Source of the DNA: Peterkaempfera griseoplana
GTDB taxonomy: Bacteria; Actinomycetota; Actinomycetes; Streptomycetales; Streptomycetaceae
Assembly: GCF_001418575.1 (NCBI RefSeq)
Contig: NZ_LIQR01000155.1
Coordinates: 1-33,619 of the forward strand
DNA: 33,619 bases
Reading direction: 5' to 3'
Below the pieces are notes generated by a model. It made no database searches. It had not been told where the DNA came from and worked only from the letters and a program-made list of their open reading frames with translations. The stretch's first letter is position 1, and each line of letters begins with the position of its first letter. The position numbers and the translations under genes are program-made. This document shows positions 25,935 through 33,618 of the stretch, piece by piece.

Positions 25935-26864
25935 ATGGTGGACGGGCAGGCGGAACCGGTCGCAGTGATCGGCCTGGGGGACATCGCACAGAAGGCCTAT
26001 CTGCCGGTGCTCACCGCCCAGCCGGGCCTGGAGCTGCACCTGATGACCCGTGACCGGGCGAAGCTCGACCGGATCGGGGACTCCTACCGCGTCCCTCACC
26101 GCCACACGGATCTGGGCGCCGTGGTCGACGCGGGCGTCCGGGCGGCCTTCGTGCATGCGGCCACCGACCAGCACGTCGCGATCGTGGAGCGGCTGCTCGG
26201 CGCCGGAGTCGCCGTCTATGTGGACAAGCCCCTGGACTACGGCCTGCCGGGCGCCCGCCGGCTGGTGGACCTGGCCGAGTCCTCGGGGTGCTCGCTGATG
26301 GTCGGCTTCAACCGGCGCCACGCCCCGGGGTACTCCCAGGCGCTGGAACGGCCCCGCGAGCTGATCGTCATGCAGAAGAACCGCGAGGGTCTGCCCGAGG
26401 ACCCCCGCACCGCCGTCTTCGACGACTTCATCCATGTCGTCGACACCCTGCGCTTCCTGGTCCCCGGGGCGGTGCAGCACACCGACGTCCGGGCCCGCGT
26501 CAGGGACGGGCTGCTGCACCATGTGGTGCTGACCCTCGCCGGGGACGGCTTCACCGCCCTCGGGATCATGAACCGGGTCAGCGGCTCCAACGAGGAGATC
26601 CTGGAGGTCTCCGGGGCCGACAGCAAACGCGAGGTCCACAACCTGGCCGAGGTGGTGGACCACCGCGGCCAGCCCACCCTGCGCCGCAGGGGCGACTGGG
26701 TGTCGGTCGCCCGTCAGCGCGGCATCGAGCAGGCCTGCACGGTCTTCCTCGACGCGGTGCGGGCGGGCCGGGTGCTCTCCGCCCAGGACGCGCTGCGCAC
26801 CCATGAACTGTGCGAGTACGTGGTGGAGCGGATCGGCGGCGCACCGTCCGGTCAGCTGCCGTAG
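25935..26864 (+). CDS. Gfo/Idh/MocA-family oxidoreductase
   Basis: 309 residues from ATG 25935. An NAD(P)-binding Rossmann start (VAVIGLGDIAQKAYLPVL) and the family motif VDKPLDY (about 96, in place of the common EKP) are present, followed by GFNRRHAPGY and the alpha/beta C-terminal domain with DFIHVVDTLRFLV. Members act on sugars, inositols or related alcohols; the substrate here is not clear. The stop codon lies 13 bases inside the 3' end of the opposite PPOX gene, a convergent overlap. Upstream (25855-25910) are short imperfect repeats of a CGGCAG-type unit in non-coding DNA. Confidence 0.9.
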   Translation: MVDGQAEPVAVIGLGDIAQKAYLPVLTAQPGLELHLMTRDRAKLDRIGDSYRVPHRHTDLGAVVDAGVRAAFVHAATDQHVAIVERLLGAGVAVYVDKPLDYGLPGARRLVDLAESSGCSLMVGFNRRHAPGYSQALERPRELIVMQKNREGLPEDPRTAVFDDFIHVVDTLRFLVPGAVQHTDVRARVRDGLLHHVVLTLAGDGFTALGIMNRVSGSNEEILEVSGADSKREVHNLAEVVDHRGQPTLRRRGDWVSVARQRGIEQACTVFLDAVRAGRVLSAQDALRTHELCEYVVERIGGAPSGQLP

Positions 26865-27292
26865 ATCCGCTCCGGCCTGACCAGCACCGCGGTGCGGCGC
26901 TGTTCGGCCATCACCCGGTCGTACTCGGCCCAGTCCTCGTGCTCGCCGCCGGCGGCGCTGAACACGGCCCGCAGCAGCAGCCGCAGCTGCTCCCCGGAGG
27001 CAAGCCAGGGCTGCGGGTCGTCCGGTCCGGCGAGCTCCGCCCGGCCCTCCACCGTCGCCCACCGCCAGCCGCTGCGGAAGGTCGCGGTGAGCTGGGGCCG
27101 GAGGCGCAGATGGGCGAGCTTCACCGGACCGTAGGTGACGAAGGCCAGCACCGGCTCGCCCGTGTGCGGATGGTTCAGCACTCCGGCGTTGACCACGCTG
27201 GACTGCACGGTCAGATCGCCGCGCACGGTCGACACCACGGCGAGACGGTGCTCGCCGCGCCCGACGTCTGCGGCCTCCTGCAAGGTGGTCAT
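26852..27292 (-). CDS. PPOX-class (pyridoxamine 5'-phosphate oxidase fold) F420- or FMN-binding protein
   Basis: 146 residues from ATG 27292, with AGGAG placed 6 bases before it. The sequence reads as a small split-barrel protein: EHRLAVVSTVRGDLTVQSSVV, then GEPVLAFVTYGPVKLAHLRL and 'ATFRSGWRWATVEGRAELAG'. Such proteins bind F420 or FMN and reduce diverse small molecules. C-terminal 'RTAVLVRPERIYG' is the usual end. It is convergent with the Gfo/Idh/MocA gene and divergent from the PIG-L gene (151 bases between the starts). The substrate is unknown. Confidence 0.88.
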   Translation of the reverse strand: MTTLQEAADVGRGEHRLAVVSTVRGDLTVQSSVVNAGVLNHPHTGEPVLAFVTYGPVKLAHLRLRPQLTATFRSGWRWATVEGRAELAGPDDPQPWLASGEQLRLLLRAVFSAAGGEHEDWAEYDRVMAEQRRTAVLVRPERIYGS

Positions 27293-27443
27293 GACGACTC
27301 CTCGGCGGTGGGAACGGGTGGTGGAACGGGCTGCGCCCACGCCACAGGTACCACAGATCGACCGCTCGCCTGGGCGGCACAGCGGCCGCCGCTCGATACT
27401 CTGGAGGCCCACACGGGACACGGCAGCCGGACGGGAGAGCGGG

Positions 27444-28262
27444 ATGGGACTGCAGCGGGTCCAGCGGGGACTGCTCGCGGTGCACGCGCATCCTGACGAC
27501 GAGTCGCTGTTCACCGGCGGGGTACTGGCCCAGCACGCCGCCGAGGGCGTTCCCACGGCCGTGGTCACCTGTACCGACGGCGAGATCGCCGAGGGCACCC
27601 CGTACGCCCCCAGGGGTACCAGGGCCAAGGAGCTGGCCCAGGCGCTCACCGTACTGCGGGCGGGTGAACCCGACATCCTGCGTTTTCGCGACTCCGGGCC
27701 CGCGGGGCGCGGACCGGGCTCGCTCTGCGAGGCGCCGTTCGACACGCTGGTGGCCCAACTGGTCGACCGGATCAGGCGGTTGAGACCCACGGCGGTGACC
27801 GCCTATGACGCCTTCGGTGTCTACGGCCACCCCGACCACATCCGGGTCCATCGCGCCGTACTCGCCGCGGTCGAGGCCGCCGCCCGCAATGAGCTGTACC
27901 CGGAGGCCGGCCGGGCGTGGGAGGTGCACTCGGTGTGGCTGGCGACCGTACCCGACTCCCTGGTACGGCAGTTGACCGCGATGGGCCTGGACGCGCCGCT
28001 GCCCTCCACCCCCGACGACCGGATCGCCGCGGCGGTCGACGTACGTCCCTGGCTGGACGTCAAATGGGAGGCGATCCAGGCCCACGGCTCGGAGTTCGCC
28101 CGCGGGGCGCGGATCTCCGCCTTCGCCGAGCCGAGGGTGCGCCGGCTCTGCCTGGGCACCGAGTGGTTCATGCACCGGCCGGGCCCCGCGGCCCGTCCCG
28201 CCTCCTCCGCCCCCCGGCTGCAGGCCCGCGGCCACACACGCCTGCTCGCCGACCCCTGCTGA
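27444..28262 (+). CDS. PIG-L family deacetylase
   Basis: 272 residues from ATG 27444 (GGGAGAG upstream). Zinc-binding motif AHPDDE at 15-20 and HPDH at 129-132 are those of LmbE/PIG-L N-acetyl-hydrolases. This family includes MshB and Mca of mycothiol metabolism as well as deacetylases of antibiotics. The block 'TDGEIAEGTPYAPRGTRAKE' resembles the MshB/Mca branch ('GE-G---...RA-EL'), but I cannot separate these from sequence alone. The protein is cytosolic with no signal peptide. It is convergent with the methionyl-tRNA synthetase gene. Confidence 0.9.
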   Translation: MGLQRVQRGLLAVHAHPDDESLFTGGVLAQHAAEGVPTAVVTCTDGEIAEGTPYAPRGTRAKELAQALTVLRAGEPDILRFRDSGPAGRGPGSLCEAPFDTLVAQLVDRIRRLRPTAVTAYDAFGVYGHPDHIRVHRAVLAAVEAAARNELYPEAGRAWEVHSVWLATVPDSLVRQLTAMGLDAPLPSTPDDRIAAAVDVRPWLDVKWEAIQAHGSEFARGARISAFAEPRVRRLCLGTEWFMHRPGPAARPASSAPRLQARGHTRLLADPC

Positions 28263-28270
28263 CGCGCCCC

Positions 28271-28311
28271 GGGCGGCGACGGACCGTACGGGGAGCCGCG
28301 TCCCGCCGCCC
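28271..28311. terminator. Hairpin between convergent PIG-L and methionyl-tRNA synthetase genes
   Basis: GGGCGGCG (28271-28278) pairs with CGCCGCCC (28304-28311) across a 25-base loop that holds a further palindrome (CCGTACGG). It sits between two convergent stop codons and may serve both strands. Confidence 0.4.
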
Positions 28312-28319
28312 CCGTGGGA

Positions 28320-29819
28320 TCACGCCCCTGCCAGCCGGGGGAAGAGCGGCTCCGGCGCGGGCAGCGGACTGCCCGCGCACTGGGCCGTGATCCGCGCCGC
28401 GCCGTCGGGCAGGAACGGGGCGAGTTCACGGCCCAGGGCACGGCAGGCGTGCACCAGTACGGCGAGCGCGGTGTCCAGCCGGGCCCCCGCGGCGGGGTCG
28501 CCCGACCGTTCGGCGCGTGCCAGCTCCCAGGGCCGGGTCGCCTCGATGTGCCGGTTGGCCTCCTCCACCAGGCCGAACACCACGGCCGTGGCGCGCCGCA
28601 GGTCGAAGGCGTCCAGCGCCACCGACACCCGCTCGGTCGCGGTATGGCAGACGGCCACCGCCGGGCAGTCGGGCAGCGGCACCTCGGGGACCGCCCCGCC
28701 CCGGTAGCGATGGACCATGGACACGGTCCGGTTGACCAGGTTCCCCACCCCGTTGGCGAGCTCGGCGTCGAAACGGGCGACCAGCCGCTGCTCGGTGAAG
28801 TCCGTGTCGCCGACCCGGGGTACCTCGCGCAGCAGCCACCAGCGCACCGCGTCGGACCCGTAGGCCGCCACCAGGTCGACGGGGTCGGCCGCGGCGGTCG
28901 CCGCCGACTTGCTGATCTTCCGGCCGCCGGCCGTCAGATAGTCGTGCACCCGCACCTCGGTGGGCAGCGGCAGTCCGGCGGAGAGCAGGATCGCGGGCCA
29001 GTACACCGCGTGGAAGCGCACCACACCCTTGCCCACATGGTGCACCCGCTCCCCGTCGCCCGCCCACCACTCGCGGAAGGCCGGGCCGTCGCCGGCGTAG
29101 TCCAGCGCGGTGATGTAGTTGCCCAGGGCGTCCCACCAGACGTAGACCACCTGGTCGGGGTCGTCCGGCACCGGGATGCCCCAGCCGCGTGCCCGCTCGC
29201 GGGAGCGGGAGACGGAGAAGTCCCGCAGCCCCGAGGCGATGAAGGCCACCACCTCGTTGCGCCGGGCCTGCGGTTCGATCCGCAGTCGGCCGCTGCTCAC
29301 CAGGGCGTGCAGCCGCTCGGTGTAGCGGGACAGCCGGAAGAACCAGTTCTCCTCCACCACCAGCTGCGGTTCGGTGCCGTGCTCGGGACAGCAGCCGTCG
29401 TCCAGCTCCTCCTCCTGGTAGAACTGCTCGCAGTCCACGCAGTACAGACCCGCGTAGTGCTTGCGGTAGAGGTCGCCGCGGGCCGCGCAGGCCCGCCACA
29501 GCCGCTCCACCCCGGGCCGGTGCCGGGGGTCGCTGCTGGTGCGGATGAAGTCGTCGGTGGAGAGCGACAGCGGGCCGCGCAGCGCCTCGAAGGCGTCGGC
29601 GTTGCGGTCCACCAGCTCCTGCACCGGCAGGCCCAGCGTCTCGGCGGCGAGGACGTTCTTCAGCGAGTTGTCGTCCGTGCCGGTGAGCAGCCGTACGGGG
29701 TGGTCCAGGCGCCGGTGGTGCCGGGCCAGCACGTCGGCCTGCACCAGTTCCAGGGCGAAGCCCAGATGGGGCCGGGAGTTCACATAGGGGATGGTGGTGG
29801 TGAGGTAGTGGTGCACCAC
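28320..29819 (-). CDS. Methionyl-tRNA synthetase (short, stand-alone form)
   Basis: 499 residues, a class I aminoacyl-tRNA synthetase. The HIGH-type motif is PHLG (about 17-20, after TTTIPYVNSR), zinc cluster CVDC ... CCPEH (about 126-147), WWDALGNYITAL in the middle, and KMSKS-type motif RKISKS (about 303). It ends after the anticodon-binding helices, with no EMAP/tRBD extension. Two adjacent GTG codons are possible starts (29819 and 29816); the ribosome site GAGGAG is 5 or 8 bases upstream. It charges methionine onto tRNA. Its neighbours are not translation genes, which suggests it may be an extra copy, as seen where a cell protects itself from an inhibitor; this is inference. It has its own promoter and leader. 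Confidence 0.88.
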   Translation of the reverse strand: MVHHYLTTTIPYVNSRPHLGFALELVQADVLARHHRRLDHPVRLLTGTDDNSLKNVLAAETLGLPVQELVDRNADAFEALRGPLSLSTDDFIRTSSDPRHRPGVERLWRACAARGDLYRKHYAGLYCVDCEQFYQEEELDDGCCPEHGTEPQLVVEENWFFRLSRYTERLHALVSSGRLRIEPQARRNEVVAFIASGLRDFSVSRSRERARGWGIPVPDDPDQVVYVWWDALGNYITALDYAGDGPAFREWWAGDGERVHHVGKGVVRFHAVYWPAILLSAGLPLPTEVRVHDYLTAGGRKISKSAATAAADPVDLVAAYGSDAVRWWLLREVPRVGDTDFTEQRLVARFDAELANGVGNLVNRTVSMVHRYRGGAVPEVPLPDCPAVAVCHTATERVSVALDAFDLRRATAVVFGLVEEANRHIEATRPWELARAERSGDPAAGARLDTALAVLVHACRALGRELAPFLPDGAARITAQCAGSPLPAPEPLFPRLAGA

Positions 29820-29867
29820 GGGAGCTCCTCGTCGTCGGGCGGCGGGGCTCCGGCTGCGCGTCGCGAG

Positions 29868-29884
29868 GGCCCCGGTGCGGGGCC
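29868..29884 (-). promoter_or_regulatory. Second leader hairpin before the methionyl-tRNA synthetase
   Basis: GGCCCCG / CGGGGCC with a 3-base loop, extended by two further pairs after a bulged G, lies between the leader peptide stop and the ribosome site of the synthetase gene. It could be a terminator or an alternative fold in attenuation. Confidence 0.4.
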
Positions 29885-29908
29885 TCGGATGGCGGATGCC
29901 GTCCGGCG

Positions 29909-29962
29909 TCAGCAGCCCCTTGAGCGGGGCATCATCTGCTGGTGCGCGGGCGGTGTGATCAT
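29909..29962 (-). CDS. Possible 17-residue leader peptide with tandem Met codons
   Basis: ATG 29962 opens a short frame, MITPPAHQQMMPRSRGC, ended by TGA at 29911-29909. It lies in the leader of the methionyl-tRNA synthetase gene and has two adjacent Met codons. These two codons are bulged from a hairpin (29910-29941): CAGCAG and CCCC on one side, GGGG and CTGCTG on the other, with a 6-base loop. A -10 element ends 7 bases before the ATG, so translation would be leaderless. Leaderless leader peptides with attenuation are known in actinobacteria (cysteine attenuators of mycobacteria). Expression is unproven. Confidence 0.35.
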   Translation of the reverse strand: MITPPAHQQMMPRSRGC

Positions 29963-29969
29963 GTCGCCG

Positions 29970-29975
29970 ACGGTA
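29970..29975 (-). promoter_or_regulatory. -10 element for the methionyl-tRNA synthetase leader
   Basis: TACCGT, preceded by TGC (extended -10-like), with a weak TGCGGA 17 bases further upstream. Its distance from ATG 29962 fits transcription starting at that codon. Confidence 0.35.
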
Positions 29976-30048
29976 GCAGACCGGGCGGGGCGTCCGCACC
30001 GCGGTTCGGCCCGCCACGCCGCCTGCGCGTCGCCTGCGCGCCGCGGCC

Positions 30049-30531
30049 TCAGCCGGCGGCCGGGGCCGAGGGCTCCTCGCCCAGCAGGTACCGGGCACCC
30101 GAGCCGGTGCCTGCCGCGGAGTCGTCAGGGTTGTACAGCCGGCACTTGCGCAGCGACAGGCATCCGCAGCCGATGCAGCCGCCCAGCTTGGCGCGCAGCG
30201 CCTGGAGTTCCGCGATCTGCGCGTCGATCCGGCGCTGCCAGGACGCGGCGACCCTAGCCCACTGCGCGGCGCTCGGCGGACGCTCCTCGGGCAGGGCGTC
30301 CAGGGCCGTGCGGGCCTCCTCCAGTGACAGTCCGACCTGCTGTGCCGCCCGCACGAACGCCACCCGCCGCAGGGTCGCCCTGGAGTACCGGCGCTGACCG
30401 CCCGCGGTCCGCTCGGAGTGGATCAGCCCCAGGTCCTCGTAGTAGCGCAGGGCGGACGCGGCCAGGCCGCTGCGGGCGGCGAGTTCACCGATGGTGAGGC
30501 GGTCGGGGAGTGCGGTCACGGTGGTGATCAT
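30049..30531 (-). CDS. soxR: Redox-sensing activator SoxR (MerR family, [2Fe-2S])
   Basis: 160 residues from ATG 30531. The N-terminal winged helix (LTIGELAARSGLAASALRYY, then EDLGLI and RRYSRATLRRV) and dimer helix are typical for the MerR family. Near residue 118 is CIGCGC-x5-C, the exact Cys spacing (Cx2CxCx5C) that holds the SoxR [2Fe-2S] cluster. Oxidation of the cluster by redox-cycling compounds switches on target promoters. In Streptomyces SoxR answers to the cell's own redox-active metabolites. Divergently placed is a transketolase gene with a SoxR operator in its promoter. The C-terminus is a little longer than in E. coli SoxR and ends in a Ser/Ala/Gly-rich tail. Confidence 0.95.
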   Translation of the reverse strand: MITTVTALPDRLTIGELAARSGLAASALRYYEDLGLIHSERTAGGQRRYSRATLRRVAFVRAAQQVGLSLEEARTALDALPEERPPSAAQWARVAASWQRRIDAQIAELQALRAKLGGCIGCGCLSLRKCRLYNPDDSAAGTGSGARYLLGEEPSAPAAG

Positions 30532-30537
30532 ACGGCC

Positions 30538-30568
30538 TTGACTTCAAGTCCGCTTGAGGTTGCAGCAT
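30538..30568 (+). promoter_or_regulatory. SoxR-controlled promoter of the transketolase pair
   Basis: -35 TTGACT (30538-30543), 19-base spacer, -10 CAGCAT (30563-30568). The operator CTTCAAGTCCGCTTGAGG (30542-30559) is an 18-bp dyad matching the SoxR box CCTCAAG-N4-CTTGAGG with one mismatch between arms. It overlaps the last two bases of the -35 and ends 3 bases before the -10, as in the E. coli soxS promoter. The over-long 19-base spacer is typical of promoters twisted open by MerR-family activators. Confidence 0.82.
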
Positions 30569-30574
30569 CATTCC

Positions 30575-31288
30575 ATGACGCTCACCAGCGACAGCCGCAG
30601 CCCGGACTGCGGCCTCGGATACCAGGACCTGCCGCACCTGATGGGCCTGATGACCGGCGACGAGAAGCACGGTCCCGCCGCCACCTCCACCCTGGACGCC
30701 CTCTGGGTGCTCTACGACCGGGTGCTGCGGGTGACCCCGCAGACCGCCGAGGACCCCGAGCGGGACCGCTTTCTGCTCTCCAAGGGCCACGGACCCATGG
30801 CCTACTACGCGGTCCTCACCGCCAAGGGGTTCCTCGACCCGGCGCTGCTGCCGGGATTCGGCGCCTTCGACTCCCCGCTGGGGCACCACCCCGACCGGGT
30901 GCTGCTGCCCGGAGTGGAGATCGGCAGCGGCTCCCTCGGCCACGGCCTGCCGCTGGCCGTGGGCACCACCCTCGGACTGCGGGCCCAGGGCCTGACGGAT
31001 TCCCGGGTCTGGGTGCTCACCGGCGACGCGGAACTGGACGAGGGCAGCAACCACGAGGCCATCGCCTACGCCGGCGCGGTCGGCCTGGACGCCCTGCACA
31101 CCGTCGTCATCGACAACTCCTCCGCCACTCACGGCTGGACCGGCGGCATCGCCGCCCGGTTCGCCGGCGAGGGCTGGTCGGCCGTGACCGTCGACGGCCG
31201 CGACCACGAGGCGCTGTACGAGGCCTTCACCACCCCGCACCCCGGCCGGCCCCATGCGGTCGTCGCCGTCGTCGAACCCAAGCGCTGA
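30575..31288 (+). CDS. Transketolase, N-terminal (TPP-binding) subunit
   Basis: 237 residues from ATG 30575; this ATG lies 7 bases past the -10 element, so the mRNA is probably leaderless. The thiamine diphosphate motif is GDAELDEG (150-157) with N-HEAIAYAG after it, and SKGHGPMAYYAVL and GSGSLGHGLPLAVG are transketolase N-terminal signatures. The protein is one half of a split transketolase; the second half is encoded 16 bases downstream. Together they would move two-carbon ketol units between sugar phosphates or related substrates. Control by SoxR from the shared intergenic region is strongly suggested by the operator. Canonical transketolases have GDGEL; the Ala in place of Gly is a mild change seen here. 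Confidence 0.9.
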   Translation: MTLTSDSRSPDCGLGYQDLPHLMGLMTGDEKHGPAATSTLDALWVLYDRVLRVTPQTAEDPERDRFLLSKGHGPMAYYAVLTAKGFLDPALLPGFGAFDSPLGHHPDRVLLPGVEIGSGSLGHGLPLAVGTTLGLRAQGLTDSRVWVLTGDAELDEGSNHEAIAYAGAVGLDALHTVVIDNSSATHGWTGGIAARFAGEGWSAVTVDGRDHEALYEAFTTPHPGRPHAVVAVVEPKR

Positions 31289-31304
31289 CCGGAGGACCAC
31301 CGCC

Positions 31305-32231
31305 ATGACCACCATGCGTGACCGCTTCGCCGACGTCACCGGCCGCCTGCTCGACGACGACCCCCGGGTGGCCCTGGTGCTCGCCGACATCTCCGCCGAC
31401 CGCTTCCGGGAGGCCGCCGCAGCCCACCCCGACCGGGTGCTCAACGTCGGCATCCGCGAGCAGCTGATGGTCTCCGTCGCGGGCGGCCTGGCCCTCACCG
31501 GGCTGCGCCCGGTCGTCCACACCTTCGCCAGCTTCCTGGTGGAGCGGGCCTTCGAGCAGATCAAGCTGGACCTCAACCACCAGGACGCCGCCGCGGTGCT
31601 GGTCAGCGCCAACGGCTCCTACGACTGGCCGGAGGGCGGCCGCACCCACCAGGCGCCGGGGGACGTGGCCCTGCTGGACACGCTGCCCGACTGGACGGTC
31701 CACGTCCCCGGGCACCCCGACGAGGCGGAGACCCTGCTGCGTCACGCGGTGGCCGGCGACGGCCGGGCGTATGTGCGGCTCTCCGAGCAGCGCAACACCG
31801 CGGCCCGGCCGATCACCCCAGGCCGTTTTCTGACGCTGCGTCAGGGCAGCGCGGGCGCGGCCGTGGTGGTCGCCGTCGGCCCGATGCTGGACCTGGTGCT
31901 GGCCGCCGTCGAGGGCCTCGACATCACCGTGCTCTACGCGGCCACGGTGCGGCCCTTCGACGGGGCGGCGCTGCGGGCCGCGCTGGGGGACCGGGCCGAC
32001 GTGGTGCTGGTGGAGCCGTATCTGGCGGGTACCTCGGCGCACCAGGTCGACGAGGCGCTGGCGCACCTGCCGCACCGGGTGCTGGGACTCGGCGTCGCCC
32101 GTCCCGAGCTGCGCCGCTACGGCACCATGGCGGACCATCTGGCCGCCCACGGCCTCGACCCGCGCTCCCTGCGCGCCCGTCTCGCGGCCTTCCTGGACAC
32201 CTCCGCTGGGGTCCCCTCCCTCGCCGGGTGA
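31305..32231 (+). CDS. Transketolase, C-terminal (pyrimidine-binding) subunit
   Basis: 308 residues from ATG 31305 with GGAGG 9 bases upstream. The Glu that activates thiamine diphosphate is in GIREQ (Glu52), followed by VSVAGGLALTGLRPVVHTFA and the transketolase C-terminal domain (VVVAVGPMLDLVLAA ... VRPFDG). It lies 16 bases after the N-terminal subunit, so both are made from one mRNA and form the active heteromer. The closest general relatives are split transketolases and DXS-like C-terminal subunits found in secondary pathways. Its product role in this locus is not known. It is convergent with the exporter gene. Confidence 0.9.
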   Translation: MTTMRDRFADVTGRLLDDDPRVALVLADISADRFREAAAAHPDRVLNVGIREQLMVSVAGGLALTGLRPVVHTFASFLVERAFEQIKLDLNHQDAAAVLVSANGSYDWPEGGRTHQAPGDVALLDTLPDWTVHVPGHPDEAETLLRHAVAGDGRAYVRLSEQRNTAARPITPGRFLTLRQGSAGAAVVVAVGPMLDLVLAAVEGLDITVLYAATVRPFDGAALRAALGDRADVVLVEPYLAGTSAHQVDEALAHLPHRVLGLGVARPELRRYGTMADHLAAHGLDPRSLRARLAAFLDTSAGVPSLAG

Positions 32232-32307
32232 GCGGCCCGCCGCGACAGCGCCCACCCGGATCCACTCCGGTCCGCGATCGCCCGCCGAAGCCCCGTGGCT
32301 GGGCCCG

Positions 32308-33618
32308 CTACCGCCGCAGCGCGCTGAGCGGGCGGCCCTCCGCGTCCCCGGCCGCCGTGCGGCCGGGCGCCCTCTCCGGTGCGTTGCCGGGTTCCCGGCG
32401 CGGCGGTTCCGGTACGGACACCCGGACCGGTCCTGCGGCCGCGACGGGCCGCCGTCGCCCCTGGACGCTGCCCGGACGGCGCAGCAGCAGCCAGGCCCCG
32501 GCCGCGGCGGCCAGCAGCAGCCCCGAGGCCAGCAGCGAGGCCGTGCCGATCCCGTCCACAAAGGCCTGGCGGGCGCTGTCCAGCAGTTCCGCGGCGGCCG
32601 GCCGCGGCAGCGTCGCGGCCACCTCGGCAGCGCCTCCCAGGGAGTCCCCGGCCTGGGCGGCCGCGGCGGGGGAGAGCCCATGGGGGAGGGCCAGCCCACC
32701 GCGGTAGAGGCCGGTCAGCACCGAGCCGATCAGGGCGATGCCCAGCGCCGCGCCCAGCTCGTACGCCGTCTCGGAGACCGCCGAGGCAGCGCCGGCCTTG
32801 CGGGCCGGGGCCGCGCTCAGCACCAGGTCGGTGGCCAGGGTGTAGACCAGCCCCTCGGCGGCGCCGACGGCGAGGAAGGCCGTGCCCAGCAGCAGGAAGC
32901 CGGTGTCGGCGCGGAGCTGTCCCAGCGCGCCCAGGCCCAGCCCCATCAGCAGCAGGCCGCCGGTCAGGGCGCCGCGGGCGCCGGTGCGCCGGGTCAGCCG
33001 TCCGGCGGCCAGTCCGGCGGCCACCGCGCCGGCGAAGGCGGGCAGTTCCGCGAGTCCCGCCCGCAGCGGTGACCAGCCGCGGACCAGCTGGAGGTACTGC
33101 GAGACGAAGAAGACCACGCCGGAGAGCCCGACCAGTGCCACCAGGGCGCCGCTGACGGCCGCGGTGAAGCGGCGGTCGGCGAAGAGCCGGATGTCCAGCA
33201 GCGGCACCGCCAGCCGCAGCTGCCGCCGGGCGAAGACGGTGAGCGCGGCGGCTCCGGCCAGTGCGGCGGCCGCGACGTCGGCCCCGGCCGGGCCGTGGAC
33301 CGCGGCCTCCTTCACCGCGTACACCAGGCCGAGCACCCCGGCCAGGGACAGGGCCACGCTGGGCAGGTCCCAGGCGCCCGGCCGGGGGTCGCGGGACTCG
33401 GGGAGCAGCCGGGCGCCGAGGCCGATCAGCAGCGCCATCACCGGCAGATTGATCAGGAAGACCGAGCCCCACCAGAAGTGCTCCAGCAGGAACCCGCCGA
33501 GCAGCGGACCCGCCGCGGCGCCTGCCGTGGCGGCGGCGCCCCAGATGCCGATGGCGGTGGCACGCTCCCGGTCGTCCGGGTAGAGCGCACGGATCAGCGA
33601 GAGGGTGGACGGCATGAT
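32308..33618 (-). CDS. MFS drug exporter, DHA2 (EmrB/QacA) family, N-terminus missing
   Basis: 436 codons are visible and the frame continues past the right edge, so the first membrane segments are absent. The visible part starts in the MPSTLSLIRALYPDDRERA motif that follows segment 4 in 14-segment exporters, then shows AIGIWGAAATAGAAAGPLLG (motif C) and 'WWGSVFLINLPVM', and many further hydrophobic segments. A soluble C-terminal tail rich in Arg and Pro follows the last segment. These proteins export drugs in exchange for protons. The ATG at 33615 is internal and not the start. It may protect the cell from a redox-active compound, given soxR nearby, but that is a guess. Confidence 0.9.
   Translation of the reverse strand: MMPSTLSLIRALYPDDRERATAIGIWGAAATAGAAAGPLLGGFLLEHFWWGSVFLINLPVMALLIGLGARLLPESRDPRPGAWDLPSVALSLAGVLGLVYAVKEAAVHGPAGADVAAAALAGAAALTVFARRQLRLAVPLLDIRLFADRRFTAAVSGALVALVGLSGVVFFVSQYLQLVRGWSPLRAGLAELPAFAGAVAAGLAAGRLTRRTGARGALTGGLLLMGLGLGALGQLRADTGFLLLGTAFLAVGAAEGLVYTLATDLVLSAAPARKAGAASAVSETAYELGAALGIALIGSVLTGLYRGGLALPHGLSPAAAAQAGDSLGGAAEVAATLPRPAAAELLDSARQAFVDGIGTASLLASGLLLAAAAGAWLLLRRPGSVQGRRRPVAAAGPVRVSVPEPPRREPGNAPERAPGRTAAGDAEGRPLSALRR

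Noticed and set aside
25431-28235. Open frame of 934 codons on the minus strand
   Set aside because: It spans several well-supported genes on both strands and changes character with each of them; no motif of its own.
29820-29965. T-box riboswitch before the methionyl-tRNA synthetase
   Set aside because: The bulged ATG codons resemble a specifier loop, but the conserved T-box stretch (GGTGGNACCGCG type) and a TGGT bulge for tRNA-Met are absent.
28314-30257. Open frame of 647 codons on the plus strand
   Set aside because: Antisense of the methionyl-tRNA synthetase and the end of soxR, both of which have complete signature motifs.
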